Assembly (NCBI GenBank): GCA_900545715.1
Contig: URAJ01000004.1
Coordinates: 1 to 64,000, forward strand
Direction of reading: 5' to 3'
Length of the DNA: 64,000 bases
Origin: an uncultured Opitutales bacterium
GTDB taxonomy: Bacteria; Verrucomicrobiota; Verrucomicrobiia; Opitutales; Intestinicryptomonadaceae
A program made the translations under genes and the position numbers. Of this stretch, positions 26,886 to 36,893 are shown piece by piece (positions within the stretch are counted from its first letter, which is position 1; each line of letters opens with the position of its first letter). The notes beneath the pieces are model-generated. The model saw nothing but the letters and a program-made list of their open reading frames with translations, was not told the origin of the DNA and ran no database searches.

Positions 26886-28157
26886 ATGAAATTAAGAAGA
26901 TTGGAAAGTCACGAAGAAATATACAAATGGATGCTGCTGGTTTTATTGTGGGTGGCATACTTTATTCACCAGGGGTCGAGGCAAATATACCCGTCGATTC
27001 TACCGCAAATAAAAGAATATTTTGGCGAGGGCAGTTCGGCAAAGATGGGGGCGGTGATGACGGCGTTCGCGTTTACATACGGAATAACTGTATTGTTCGC
27101 TGGCTTGGCAAGCGATTTTCTCCGCAGAAAATGGATGATAGTATTTGGAGTGCTCACTTTTTGCACGGGCATTTTCCTGTCGGGATTTGTCGCGAGCGTT
27201 GGGCTTATGATTTTTACATACGGCGTGCTAAACGGGCTGGGACAGGGGTGCTACTATCCGCCGGCGTCCTCACTGCTCGGCCAGCATTTTGAAAAAAACC
27301 GCTCAACGGCTTTCTCAATTTTGCAGACAGCGCAATATTTGGGGATTATAGCATGCAGCTTTTTTGCGGGATATATCGGCAACCTCCCGAGCGTTAACGG
27401 CGTCGAAGGGTGGAGAATGGCGTTTTTCTCGGTCGGCGGCTTGGGCATAATATGGGCAGGTGTGCTGGCATTCCTAATGCGCTATTCGCGCGAGCTTATG
27501 CAAAAGCGGAATCCAGACGAAAAATCGACCCTAAAAGACGCGCTGCTCGTAATGGTTAGGAAGCCCTCAGCAATTATACTCGGGCTGGTGTTTGGTATGA
27601 ATGTCTGCATAGATATAGGATACAAAACATGGATGCCTGACTTCTTGCAGGAGGTTCACGGGCTTGAACCCGCTTCGGCGGCTTTCAACGCCGTAATTTG
27701 GTCTTATATAGGGGCGATTATAGGCATTATGATAGGCTGCCGCATAACCGACAGGCTCGCCGCCCGCGGCAGAAAAGTTATAAGGTTTGAAACGACCTCC
27801 GTGGGCTTTCTAATGACAGCTCCGTTTGCGGTGCTGATGGCTTTTATTGGGAACGACACTTTGTGCTATGTGGCGCTTTTCTTCTTCGGTTTTTCGAGGG
27901 GCGTGTACGATTCTAGCCTGTTTGCGTCGCTCTTCGACGTGGTGCAGCCCAGATACAGGGCTACCGGAATGGGCATAATGCTGTGTTTCGGGTTTATAAT
28001 AGGCTCGGTATCGCCGACGCTCTTGGGTTGGATACGCGATATGCTAAACCCGCAGTACGCCATTGCAAGCCTTGCGGTATGCTGCCTCTCCGCAGTAGCA
28101 CTGCTTATGATTGCAAAATTCTTCTTCTTTAACAAGGACTACGAGCCGGGGCAATAA
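26886..28157 (+). CDS. MFS transporter, anion/sugar-acid symporter type
   Basis: A 423-residue transporter with about 12 membrane helices and the MFS loop motif GLASDFLRRKW after helix 2. Motifs such as LLWVAYFIHQGSRQIYPSIL, YYPPASSLLGQH and RGVYDSSLFASLFDVVQPRY place it close to the second MFS protein of this window at 39479-40726. The family includes hexuronate and other organic-anion symporters. It lies 42 bases after the operon terminator, and the likely cargo is the substrate of the adjacent pathway. A terminator follows at 28241. Confidence 0.93.
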   Translation: MKLRRLESHEEIYKWMLLVLLWVAYFIHQGSRQIYPSILPQIKEYFGEGSSAKMGAVMTAFAFTYGITVLFAGLASDFLRRKWMIVFGVLTFCTGIFLSGFVASVGLMIFTYGVLNGLGQGCYYPPASSLLGQHFEKNRSTAFSILQTAQYLGIIACSFFAGYIGNLPSVNGVEGWRMAFFSVGGLGIIWAGVLAFLMRYSRELMQKRNPDEKSTLKDALLVMVRKPSAIILGLVFGMNVCIDIGYKTWMPDFLQEVHGLEPASAAFNAVIWSYIGAIIGIMIGCRITDRLAARGRKVIRFETTSVGFLMTAPFAVLMAFIGNDTLCYVALFFFGFSRGVYDSSLFASLFDVVQPRYRATGMGIMLCFGFIIGSVSPTLLGWIRDMLNPQYAIASLAVCCLSAVALLMIAKFFFFNKDYEPGQ

Positions 28158-28479
28158 AGCCTGCACTCCGGCGTGTGTTAGTTTTGCCTGTCAGCGGAGC
28201 AAAAATCCGCTTTCCCGAAAAAAATTTTTTTGAAAAAATCGGCGCCCGCTTAGGGCGCTTTTTTTATCGGTATTTAAGAATTTTTTAGGCAATGAAGGGC
28301 TTTGCCTTTACCCTGTTTGGGCTAATTTCCTCCGACAAATAAAGGCTTTTTAAACTTGGTAAAAACTTTGCACTTTCTCCATTCTATTTTTTTGCGGGAA
28401 AGGTTGGCATATTTTTTGCCACACAAATAAAAATCTTGTTATAGGAACTTAGACTGTTTAAAATTGTCTTTAACTGATT
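28158..28479. other. Intergenic after the MFS gene
   Basis: Besides the terminator at 28241-28265 the stretch is AT-rich and holds no recognisable gene. Promoter elements for the following lipoprotein gene are presumably here, but I cannot fix them. Confidence 0.5.
28241..28266 (+). terminator. Intrinsic terminator of the MFS transporter gene
   Basis: GCGCCC-GCTTA-GGGCGC followed by seven T, about 85 bases after the MFS stop codon. Confidence 0.85.
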
Positions 28480-28932
28480 ATGAAACACTCGGCAATAATA
28501 TCCTCACTTGCAATATTAATAGCGTCGCTGCCTCTCGCGGGCTGCCTAAGCTACGATGATACGCCAACTACAAATTGGAACGCTCACTCCCAGGCAGGCA
28601 TTCCCGTAAAAACGCGCCTCAAAGGCCAAGATGAGGGGTTTAGATTTTTCTTTATAGGCACGAGCCCCTCAGAGCAGACGGCAATCGACAGATTGTACGC
28701 CGCCGCCGAAAAGGAGGGCTACAAGCTCGAAGGTTCGCCGTACTCATTCCAAAATATGTATTCCGAAACGAGCGGATTTTTGTATCCGTTCATAGGATAC
28801 GGATATTTGACCGTATGGGCCGATTTGTATAAGTACGACTACAAAGGCACCGATTACAGCGTCCGCGAATTGGGCAATCCCGCGGCGGCGGAAAAAACAA
28901 CTTTTTCGATATTCAACAGCCTATTTAAATAA
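28480..28932 (+). CDS. Small lipoprotein of unknown function
   Basis: A 150-residue protein with a type II signal peptide ending in the lipobox LAGC (C22 or close to it). The mature part is hydrophilic with aromatic stretches (FRFFFIGTSPSEQTAIDRLY and SGFLYPFIGYGYLTVWADLY). The pattern of a short beta-alpha unit after the lipobox recalls small TRL-like or DUF lipoproteins, but I do not recognise a family. It is convergent with the decarboxylase gene. Confidence 0.8.
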   Translation: MKHSAIISSLAILIASLPLAGCLSYDDTPTTNWNAHSQAGIPVKTRLKGQDEGFRFFFIGTSPSEQTAIDRLYAAAEKEGYKLEGSPYSFQNMYSETSGFLYPFIGYGYLTVWADLYKYDYKGTDYSVRELGNPAAAEKTTFSIFNSLFK

Positions 28933-28967
28933 GGCTGCCAAAATACGCTGCGGCAAGCTTGAGCTTG

Positions 28968-30860
28968 TCAGTCTTTAAGGCATAGAGTGTAGAATACGGT
29001 CCTGCCCGATTCTACCCTGCGCTCTATTCCCATTATTTCCGTTTCATATCCGGGGAAGGCGTTTTCTATATCTTCCAATATTGAAAGATAAGCGCGCACA
29101 GGCTCGTCGTTTTTATCCCAAACTTCCCCTCCGAAAATAAGCGGTATTCCGGGGGGATATGGAATGACCGCCGCCGCGGACGTCTTCCCCGCAACGCTCC
29201 GTACGGGCAACATTTCCGTCTGAGAGTGCACAACCCTCTTAAACGCCTCAGAGGGAGAGATGCGCATATCGGGCAACGACAAAAACGAGCGGTACATCTT
29301 TTCAAGTATGCGCGATTCCGTCATTAAATTGTGCATTTTGAAGCAATGCTCCCTCAGCCTTTCATTGGCGTACGCTTCGGGATAGCGGTCGACGAGCTCG
29401 GGAATCGCGATTTTAAGGGGAGCGTTGGCGTCGTACATTCTCTTGAACTCGTCGAGGGCGGCCAAAAGCCTAGTGTGCTGGGCTTCTTCTATCCCGAATG
29501 TATGCAGAAATAGAATCGAATAAAAGTCGGACTTCTCGCATATTATTCCGCGTGAAGCCAAGAAACGGGCAAGTATTTTTGCGGGGATTCCAAATTTGTT
29601 CGGGCGCGCATTTGTGGCGTCGAATCCCGGAGTTGTTATGGTAATTTTTAGCGGGTCGAGCATTGCCCCGCAAGCAACCCCTCTGAACCCGTGCCAGTTT
29701 TCGCCTTCCGGCGTTATAGCCCACGCAGATTGGTTTTGGGCGAGGTACTCCGATGGAACATCTTGGAAAGATATATTTTTATTGCCTATTTTTACAAACT
29801 CGGGTTGCCATGCTCCAAAATACCAGTCACCCCTCGACTCTGCGTACGACTTTCTTCCGGCTATCGTCTTGCGCAAATCTGCGGCGAGCGACAATGTCTG
29901 AAATGCGAGCTGCCGCCCGTGCTTTCCCATTATTGCCGCAGACACGTCGAGCGAAGCGATTATCGCGTATTGCGGAGACGTTGAGGTATGCATTGCGTAA
30001 GTTTCCTCTATCGCGCCGTATGGAATTTTTGATAAGAGACCGTCTCTTGCGTGGAACATAGACCCCTGCGACAAAGCCGAAAGCATCTTGTGCGTGGACT
30101 GCGATACGAACACCGGCACAGAAGCCCTTTTGCCGCTTAGCGCAAAGAAACCGTCGTATATCGGCGAAAATTTTGCGTGCGCAAACCACGCCTCGTCAAA
30201 ATGCAGGTTTGCGGCGGGAGGATTTTGTTCGAAGGGCAAAACGCTTGTACACACGCCGTCGTAATTTGAATTTGTAATTGTTAAAATCCTCGGAAGCGCG
30301 CCTGTGGAGGCCCTTGCACTAAGCACCCGCGCTATGGATTCGGGCGGAATGGGCCCCGCCATTCCCATTTTATTTCTGAGGGGCGATATATATAATGGAT
30401 TCGCCCCGGAGGAAATGAGTGCATGGTAGATTGATTTGTGGCAGTTTCTGTCGATTACAACGTCGTCGCCGCGCCCAGCGCATGCGCCGAATATTATCTG
30501 GTTTGCCGCCGATGTCCCGCCGAGGACGAAGTATGTTTTGTCGGCATCAAAAACGCGCGCCGCGTTTTTTTCGGCTTCGCCCATTTTCCCGCTGTGGTTT
30601 AAAAGCGTGCCAAGCTCTTCTACCGATATGGATAGGTCCGCCTTGCAGATGTTGTCGCCTACAAAATCCCTAAACTCGCGCCCTGTTGGCGTGCGTAAAA
30701 AAAAAGCCCCTCCGTTGTGTCCGGGGGTATGCCATGCGCTGTTGTTTTTTTCGACGTAGTTTTTTAGCGCCTCGAAAAACACGGCTTTAATGTTTATGGA
30801 ATCGCCCGATTTGAGCTTATCCGTCTGCGGTTGCGAAATTGTCGCGTCTGAATTTTTCAT
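28968..30860 (-). CDS. Orn/Lys/Arg decarboxylase-family PLP enzyme
   Basis: A 630-residue fold-type I PLP enzyme of the group III decarboxylases, without the N-terminal response-regulator-like wing of the long forms. Family signatures are WHTPGHNGGAFF near the start, GGTSAANQIIFGA, the cofactor-contact LHFDEAWFAHAKF, the Schiff-base lysine K258 in SQSTHKMLSALSQGS, and a C-terminal lid with IPYPPGIPLIFGGE. The likely role is decarboxylation of arginine or lysine, giving polyamine precursors or acid resistance. Substrate choice cannot be read from sequence. Confidence 0.92.
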   Translation of the reverse strand: MKNSDATISQPQTDKLKSGDSINIKAVFFEALKNYVEKNNSAWHTPGHNGGAFFLRTPTGREFRDFVGDNICKADLSISVEELGTLLNHSGKMGEAEKNAARVFDADKTYFVLGGTSAANQIIFGACAGRGDDVVIDRNCHKSIYHALISSGANPLYISPLRNKMGMAGPIPPESIARVLSARASTGALPRILTITNSNYDGVCTSVLPFEQNPPAANLHFDEAWFAHAKFSPIYDGFFALSGKRASVPVFVSQSTHKMLSALSQGSMFHARDGLLSKIPYGAIEETYAMHTSTSPQYAIIASLDVSAAIMGKHGRQLAFQTLSLAADLRKTIAGRKSYAESRGDWYFGAWQPEFVKIGNKNISFQDVPSEYLAQNQSAWAITPEGENWHGFRGVACGAMLDPLKITITTPGFDATNARPNKFGIPAKILARFLASRGIICEKSDFYSILFLHTFGIEEAQHTRLLAALDEFKRMYDANAPLKIAIPELVDRYPEAYANERLREHCFKMHNLMTESRILEKMYRSFLSLPDMRISPSEAFKRVVHSQTEMLPVRSVAGKTSAAAVIPYPPGIPLIFGGEVWDKNDEPVRAYLSILEDIENAFPGYETEIMGIERRVESGRTVFYTLCLKD

Positions 30861-31039
30861 TTCCCGTATTGGGCCTCCGCGGCTTTTTTTTGGCTGCGCG
30901 GAATCTCATAAATTTTTTGATTGTTTTGTTAATGGTAAAATTCGTTTGAAAGTCAACTATTCATAGAAGATTTTTTTATTTTAGACAACCTTGCCTAAAA
31001 AAAGTTGCCATTAGCCCACAGAAGTTGCTTAATTGCGGA

Positions 31040-31882
31040 ATGAAGCGTTTTTTTCTTTCCCTGTTTGTATGCCTTCCGTTTGTGGGAGGGTGCTCGTATT
31101 TTAATCCAAAGGGCGGAGCCGTCGAAAAAACCGGAGGGCTTGTGGCATTCTGGGACTTTTCCGACACTTTCAAGTCGAGGGTCGGCGGCTTTGATATGGA
31201 GAAAAGGGGAAACGTCAAAATATCCGAAGGCGGACCTATTTCCGGCAAGTGCGCCGAGTTTGACGGCAAGAGTTATTTGACTTTGCCTTACGCAAAAACA
31301 GGAACTTTGAACGTAAAGACTAATGAAGTCACAGTGGTTGCTTGGGTCAACTGGTCTGGCGAGGGCATAGGATTTGTCGGGGGAATGTGGAACGAATACC
31401 AAGACGGCGGAAAGCGCCAGTACGGGCTTTTTGTGTCGCTTCCATACTATAATGGCGCAGATCAAGTGTGCGGGCACATATCAAAGACGGGCAAGCCTAC
31501 GCCTCCGTTCCCGTTCTCGATAGATTATTCAGCGAGCCCCCAAAAGGTCCCGCACGGCAAATGGGCATGCGTGGCGTTTACCTACGACGGCAAATACATT
31601 CGCTCATATTTCGACGGCAAGTTTAAAACGCGCCCCAAGGAGCTTATAGACCATACAAAAGGCTTCCCCGGGTATCCCGACGGAGTTGTCCAGTCAAAAA
31701 ACCCCTACTATTTCCCCGACGGTATAGGCGACAACGGTTCGGATTTTACGATAGGAGCCGTTCTTTTAAAGAGCGGAATGGGCAATTTCTTCAAGGGAAA
31801 AATAGGGGGGCTTGCCGTTTACAACCGCGCTTTGAACGATGCTGAAATTGCGGCGATTGCAGCCGAGTATCCTTTAATGTAG
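31040..31882 (+). CDS. LamG/concanavalin-like jelly-roll lipoprotein
   Basis: A 280-residue lipoprotein (lipobox VGGC after KRFFLSLFVCLPF) with one laminin-G-like beta-sandwich: GLVAFWDFSDTFKS at the start, EVTVVAWVNWSG, HGKWACVAFTYDGKYIRSYF and the closing GGLAVYNRALNDAEIAAI, which is the typical end of these domains. Such proteins bind carbohydrates or form modules of surface glycosidases. I chose the ATG at 31040 because it gives a proper signal peptide; the frame opens at 31025. It is divergent from the decarboxylase gene. Confidence 0.85.
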   Translation: MKRFFLSLFVCLPFVGGCSYFNPKGGAVEKTGGLVAFWDFSDTFKSRVGGFDMEKRGNVKISEGGPISGKCAEFDGKSYLTLPYAKTGTLNVKTNEVTVVAWVNWSGEGIGFVGGMWNEYQDGGKRQYGLFVSLPYYNGADQVCGHISKTGKPTPPFPFSIDYSASPQKVPHGKWACVAFTYDGKYIRSYFDGKFKTRPKELIDHTKGFPGYPDGVVQSKNPYYFPDGIGDNGSDFTIGAVLLKSGMGNFFKGKIGGLAVYNRALNDAEIAAIAAEYPLM

Positions 31883-32318
31883 TTTTGCGCATTTCATCGC
31901 TTGGCGGACTTGGTTTTTCAATTAGCGATATCGGGCGGCGCGCCTTGCGCCGCAAGTTGTAATATCCCAAAATTGCAATCCGCAAGCGAATTTCATTTTA
32001 AAACGTGCGCGGAAAAATCGCGTGCCTTCGTTTGCGTGCGGCACCTGTATGAGCCGCTACGCATTTATGAGCAGCGGCATCTGTATGCGCGGCTATACCT
32101 GTATGAGCGGCGGCATGCGTATGAGCTGCGGCATCTGTATGCGCGTATCGCCTATATGCTTGGCGGTTTTTTTTAGGCAAAGTGCGCTGAAAGTTCGGCT
32201 TATAAATTTTGCGCCAATGATAAAATGCGATGAAAGAAATTTTTTTGCCTTCCCACCGCATACTGCAAGGCGCGCGAAATCCTCCGCCTTAAAATACAGC
32301 GAGTAAAAAATTTGCAAA
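31883..32318. other. Convergent gap dominated by an 18 bp repeat array
   Basis: This gap lies between the 3' ends of the jelly-roll lipoprotein and pflA genes. Its only notable content is the 18 bp array at 32035-32165. The open frames across it are products of the array, since an 18-base period keeps all six frames open. Confidence 0.6.
32035..32165 (+). repeat. Seven-copy degenerate 18 bp tandem repeat
   Basis: The anchor TATG[AC]GC recurs at 32048, 32066, 32084, 32102, 32120 and 32138, exactly 18 bases apart, with a seventh weaker copy (TATGCTT) at 32155. The consensus unit is roughly CGGCATCTGTATGMGCGG and contains the tiny inverted arms GCAT and ATGC. Units differ from one another by two to six bases. 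There is no spacer sequence. Confidence 0.85.
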
Positions 32319-33098
32319 TTAGACTATTTCTTTGATGGGGACAATTCCCCTTAGAACTTTTTTAAAGTTTTCGACAGTTTCACGTGGAGTTGGCTCGACT
32401 CCCTCCAGCTTGTATTCAAGCCCGAGCTTCTTCCATTTGCCGACGCCGAGCCTGTGGTAGGGAAGTAGCTCTATGCGCTCGATTTTATCGCCGTACGGTT
32501 TTAGATAATTCCCGAGTGTTTTTGCATATTCCGGCCCAGCCGTAATGCCGTTTATTAACACGCATCTAATCCACAGCCTTTTATTTTTTTCGCATAAAAA
32601 TTCGAGAAATCTTCTGGGCTTTTCAGGCGGGCGCCCCGTAAGCATAATATGCCCGCTTTCGTCTGCGTGCTTTACGTCGAGAAGAAACATGTCGGCGAGA
32701 TCCGCGACTCCTTTTATTTTTGCGTCAATATCCACGTATCCGCACGTGTCTATTGCAGAATGCACGGAGTTCTCCCTCAAAATCTCTAAAAATTCCATTA
32801 AAAAATCGGCTTGAAGTAGGGGTTCGCCGCCCGATATTGTGACGCCGCCCCCAGATGCCTTAAAAAACGGGGTATATTCCTTTATCTCCGAAAATATTTC
32901 TTCCGCCGAAAGCGTCTTTGCTTTTGTGTCAGCCCATGTGTCTGGATTGTGGCAAAAAAGGCATCTTAGCGGACAGCCTTTCAGAAACAGCACAAACCGT
33001 ATTCCCGGCCCGTCGAGCGTGCCGGCAGTTTCGAAAGAATGTACCGCCGCCTTTGCCATTTGCGCAAGTGGAGCGGGCGCCAAAAGGCGCCGCGCCAT
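32319..33098 (-). CDS. pflA: Pyruvate formate-lyase activating enzyme
   Basis: A 259-residue radical SAM enzyme that installs the glycyl radical on pyruvate formate-lyase. The cluster motif is C42-x3-C46-x2-C49 (GCPLRCLFCHNPD), with the SAM-contact SGGEPLLQ and the family segment LPYHRLGVGKW. Its start codon directly abuts the pflB stop, so the two are translated from one message. The activity is oxygen-sensitive, which fits an anaerobic lifestyle. Confidence 0.96.
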   Translation of the reverse strand: MARRLLAPAPLAQMAKAAVHSFETAGTLDGPGIRFVLFLKGCPLRCLFCHNPDTWADTKAKTLSAEEIFSEIKEYTPFFKASGGGVTISGGEPLLQADFLMEFLEILRENSVHSAIDTCGYVDIDAKIKGVADLADMFLLDVKHADESGHIMLTGRPPEKPRRFLEFLCEKNKRLWIRCVLINGITAGPEYAKTLGNYLKPYGDKIERIELLPYHRLGVGKWKKLGLEYKLEGVEPTPRETVENFKKVLRGIVPIKEIV

Positions 33099-35342
33099 TT
33101 AGAGCTTTGAGTGGAACGTCCTGGATATGACGTCAAGCTGCTGCGGGCGCGTCAGCTTTATGAAGTTTACGGCGTATCCTGAAACGCGGATTGTAAGCTG
33201 CGGGTATTTGTCTGGGTGGTCCATGGCGTCTTCGAGAACTTCGCGCATCAGCACATTGACATTGAGATGCTGGCCGCTCTTTGCCATGTACCCGTCGATG
33301 AGGCCGCAGAGATTGCCTATTTTTTCGGCGTCCGACTTGCCGAGAGAGTCTGGCAAAATCGTAAACGTGTTCGATATGCCGTCCTTCGCGTCCTTAAACG
33401 GCAGCTTTGCAACGGAGCATAGGGAAGCGAGCGCTCCGTTGGTGTCGCGCCCGTGGAACGGATTCGCTCCCGGCGCAAACGGGACTCCCGCCATTCTGCC
33501 GTCCGGCGTATTGCCGGTCTTCTTTCCGTAAACGACGTTTGAAGTAATCGTCAGAATCGACTGCGTGTGTATCGCCTGCCTGTAAGTCGGCAGACGGCGG
33601 ATTTTCTCCATAAAGCGCTTTACGAGATCCACTGCTATTGAATCTACGCGGTCGTCGTTGTTTCCGTATTTCGGAAAATCGCCTTCTATATCGAAATCTA
33701 TGGCTATGCCTTTTTCGTTTCGGATAGGCTTTACTTTTGCGTATTTTATCGCCGAGAGCGAGTCTGTGACTACCGAGAACCCAGCTATGCCGCAGCCGAG
33801 CTTGCGCACGACGTCCTTGTCCATAAAAGCCATTTGGGCTTTTTCGTAATAATATTTGTCGTGCATGTAGTGGATTATGTTGAGGGCGTTTACGTATGTG
33901 CGGCTCAGCCAATCCATCATTTTGTCGAATTTTTCCATTACCTTGTCGAAGTCCAGGACTTCGTCGGAAATAGGCTCAAATCCTTTCGCGACAAGCGCCC
34001 CCGTGCGCTCGTCCACGCCGCCGTTTATCGCGTACAGCAACGCTTTCGCAAGGTTCGCGCGCGCCCCGAAAAATTGCATTTCCTTTCCTATGATGAGGGG
34101 GGATACGCAGCATGCAATGCCGTAGTCGTCGCCAAACAGCGGACGCATTAGGTCGTCGTTCTCGTATTGTATGGAGGACGAAGCTATCGAGGTTTTTGCG
34201 CAGAATTCTTTAAATCCCCTCGGAAGCTTTTCAGACCACAGCACTGTGATGTTGGGCTCGGGCGCGGGGCCGAGGTTGGAAAGCGTATGAAGGAGCCTGA
34301 ACGAGTTTTTGGTGACCATCGTGCGGCCGTCCGCGCACATTCCGCCGACAGATTCGGTCACCCAAACTGGGTCGCCGCTAAACAAGTCGTTGTATTCGGG
34401 CGTGCGGAGGAATCTTACCATTCTGAGCTTTATTATGAAATCGTCCATAATTTCCTGAGCCTGGGACTCGGTAATCAGGCCGTTTTCAAGATCGCGCTGG
34501 GCGTAAATGTCGAGGAAGGTCGTCACGCGCCCGAGCGACATCGCCGCTCCGTTTTGGTCTTTGATTGCCGCAAGGTACGCAAAATAAGTCCACTGGACCG
34601 CCTCTTTAAAATTCGCCGCCGGCCGCGATACATCTATGCCGTAAGAGAGCGTCATTCTCTTGAGCGCTTCAAGGGCGTATATTTGCTCGGAAAGTTCCTC
34701 GCGTTCGCGGATTACCGTCTCGGTCATATCGAGATTGTCGCTGGAGGCCTTTTGCGCTTTCTTGTCGGCGATTAGATAGTCGGCTCCGTAGAGCGCGAGG
34801 CGCCGGTAGTCGCCTATTATTCTTCCGCGCCCGTAGGCGTCGGGCAGGCCAGTTATTATCGCGCTCTTGCGCGCGGCGAGGATTTCCGGCGTGTAGGCGT
34901 CGTAGACGCCCGCGTTGTGGGTCTTGCGATATTTTGTAAAAATCTTTTTTACGGTTTCGTCCTCCTTCAATCCGTAGGCTTCGCAGGACGAATGCACCAT
35001 TCTGTCCCCGCCGTAGGGCATTATGGCGCGGCGCAAGGGGGCGTCGGTTTGGAGCCCAACGATAATCTCGTTGTCCTTGTCTATGTATCCGGCCCCGTGG
35101 GAGTCAACTTCCGACGGAGTGGAAACGTCCGCCGAAAGCAAGCCGTTATTTTTGCGCTCTTGCTTCATTAGCTCGAGCACTTCCGCCCATATTTTCTTTG
35201 TTCTTTCCGTCGCGGGTTCGAGAAACGAATCGTCGCCTTCGTATGGGACATAGTTCAGGCGTATGAAGTCCGACACGTCTGTGCCGTCGCTCCATGCGCC
35301 GCGTTTAAAGGAGTTCCATTCCTGTCTGTCTTCTTGGGTCAT
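33099..35342 (-). CDS. pflB: Formate C-acetyltransferase (pyruvate formate-lyase)
   Basis: A 747-residue glycyl-radical enzyme that converts pyruvate and CoA to acetyl-CoA and formate. The active-site pair C411-C412 (GIACCVSP) and the radical glycine G722 in RVSGYAVNF are present. Length and full-length similarity fit PflB rather than a diol dehydratase or choline lyase; the two adjacent cysteines are specific to PFL and ketoacid lyases. It is followed without a gap by its activase. It supplies the central fermentative step for pyruvate coming from the sugar-acid pathways of the window. Confidence 0.97.
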   Translation of the reverse strand: MTQEDRQEWNSFKRGAWSDGTDVSDFIRLNYVPYEGDDSFLEPATERTKKIWAEVLELMKQERKNNGLLSADVSTPSEVDSHGAGYIDKDNEIIVGLQTDAPLRRAIMPYGGDRMVHSSCEAYGLKEDETVKKIFTKYRKTHNAGVYDAYTPEILAARKSAIITGLPDAYGRGRIIGDYRRLALYGADYLIADKKAQKASSDNLDMTETVIREREELSEQIYALEALKRMTLSYGIDVSRPAANFKEAVQWTYFAYLAAIKDQNGAAMSLGRVTTFLDIYAQRDLENGLITESQAQEIMDDFIIKLRMVRFLRTPEYNDLFSGDPVWVTESVGGMCADGRTMVTKNSFRLLHTLSNLGPAPEPNITVLWSEKLPRGFKEFCAKTSIASSSIQYENDDLMRPLFGDDYGIACCVSPLIIGKEMQFFGARANLAKALLYAINGGVDERTGALVAKGFEPISDEVLDFDKVMEKFDKMMDWLSRTYVNALNIIHYMHDKYYYEKAQMAFMDKDVVRKLGCGIAGFSVVTDSLSAIKYAKVKPIRNEKGIAIDFDIEGDFPKYGNNDDRVDSIAVDLVKRFMEKIRRLPTYRQAIHTQSILTITSNVVYGKKTGNTPDGRMAGVPFAPGANPFHGRDTNGALASLCSVAKLPFKDAKDGISNTFTILPDSLGKSDAEKIGNLCGLIDGYMAKSGQHLNVNVLMREVLEDAMDHPDKYPQLTIRVSGYAVNFIKLTRPQQLDVISRTFHSKL

Positions 35343-35405
35343 TTTATTTTCTTGGCGCCGTGCGCCGGTATGTTTTTTTTGCGCGATTGCTAAAAGTTTT
35401 AAGTT

Positions 35406-36893
35406 TTATGCGCTGAAGTAAAATATCAGCGCGGCTAATGTTGTTGGGGCTATTGTTCCATAAAATAGATATTTTGGGGACACTCCCTCCTTAAAGTGCG
35501 ATTTCATAATGGATAGCCCCGCGAGATTCGGCGCGTTTGCTATCACTGTTAGGCCGCCTCCCGTCACAGCTCCGGCGACTATCATATACTTCATGGCTTC
35601 AGTAAAGCCCGGCACCAAAGACGCAAGATACGTAATCGCCGCATTGTCGTTGAACGCCGAAAGCGCCATGCCCCCGATAAACAGCTCTCTGTTGCCTAAG
35701 CTCATCAGAACGGGCTCTATCCACCAGCCTTGTAGGCTCCCGTGGACTACGAGTGCCGAGAGAAATATCCCCACGAGTATCGGGGATTTGAATTGAAGCT
35801 TTTTTTGGTAAATAGAAGTGACATCGCAGAACGCTATAAAAGTCATCAGGGAAAAAATGAGCAACACGGGGCTGTGCATTGAAAATATTGAAAAAGCCAG
35901 AAATATCATATGAATTGCCCTCAGCCACGCGGGCGACGGGATTTCGTATACCCTTATTGAAGTGTCCGACTTCCTCCTTTGTTCGAGCCGCGCGAATTCC
36001 TTCCGGAAAATTAGATAGTATAGGGCGGTTGAAGCGCAAATGGCAGCGACGGCTTTTAGGCCGAATGTCGATATCATATACATGGTGTCCCACCCCCAAG
36101 TTCTCGCCACCATAAGCACCGGCGGAGCCGCGAAATGCGTGAGTGTTCCGCCAATAGATACGGACAGAAACAGCAGCCCCAAAGTTGCGTATTTTAACTT
36201 GTTTGAGGGTGAAAATTCAAAGAACTTTGACATTAGCAGCGACGCCGAAATCGTAATTGCGGCGGGTTCCGTTATGAACGAGCCGAGCACCGAGCCTATG
36301 CAGATTGTAGAAACCCACCAAGCCCCCACTGTTCCGCCTCCGATTCCCGCGATTTTCTTTATCGCCCACGAAGCCGAATCCACAATCGGTTTGCTCGCCG
36401 ATATGAGCATTATCGTCATAACGAATAGGGGTTCTCCAAACTTGTGTTCGTCGTAGGTCATTGCGTCGATATACGCCGACATATTGTCCCAACCGTAAAC
36501 GTACCAAAAGCCCGCGAGTAACGGTATCAGCCACATCGCGAATATGACTTCAACTTCGCCGAGAAGATGGAAGATTTTTGAAAACAAGTCGCGCGTTTCG
36601 TCGCTTGCGTCGCTCAAATAGAATACGCCCGAGCCCTTCGATTCGTTTTTTATGAAGTGGGCGATATCCACAAAATATCTGTGCGAAAAGGTATGGATTA
36701 CCGCGCACAAGAAAATTGCCGTAGCGTAGAGATTGAATGGGGCAATTTTTACTCTTTCGCAGAGCGTTGCCCAGAGCGATGCGGACTCCGGATAACTTTC
36801 CAAGGGCAGGGGGTAGGGCAGCTCCGCTACGTCGGCGAAAGCAATTTTCACTGACGCTACAATTATCGAAAAAATGAGGATATGCTTTTTCAT
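35406..36893 (-). CDS. Putative Na+/H+ antiporter
   Basis: A 495-residue membrane protein with a signal-anchor-like N-terminus and about 12 hydrophobic segments. The conserved SVLGSFITEPAAITISASLLMSKF and GMALSAFNDNAAITYLASLV segments (paired TEPA and FNDNA motifs in inverted-repeat halves) are typical of the putative Na+/H+ antiporter family of chlamydiae and verrucomicrobia, in the ion-transporter superfamily that includes NhaD. The likely role is sodium and pH homeostasis. It lies 64 bases upstream of pflB on the same strand. Confidence 0.85.
   Translation of the reverse strand: MKKHILIFSIIVASVKIAFADVAELPYPLPLESYPESASLWATLCERVKIAPFNLYATAIFLCAVIHTFSHRYFVDIAHFIKNESKGSGVFYLSDASDETRDLFSKIFHLLGEVEVIFAMWLIPLLAGFWYVYGWDNMSAYIDAMTYDEHKFGEPLFVMTIMLISASKPIVDSASWAIKKIAGIGGGTVGAWWVSTICIGSVLGSFITEPAAITISASLLMSKFFEFSPSNKLKYATLGLLFLSVSIGGTLTHFAAPPVLMVARTWGWDTMYMISTFGLKAVAAICASTALYYLIFRKEFARLEQRRKSDTSIRVYEIPSPAWLRAIHMIFLAFSIFSMHSPVLLIFSLMTFIAFCDVTSIYQKKLQFKSPILVGIFLSALVVHGSLQGWWIEPVLMSLGNRELFIGGMALSAFNDNAAITYLASLVPGFTEAMKYMIVAGAVTGGGLTVIANAPNLAGLSIMKSHFKEGVSPKYLFYGTIAPTTLAALIFYFSA

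Noticed and set aside
31901..32261. Repeat-containing protein genes on both strands of the 18 bp array
   Set aside because: The 18-base period keeps every frame open; there are no plausible starts or ribosome-binding sites, and the strands are equally open.
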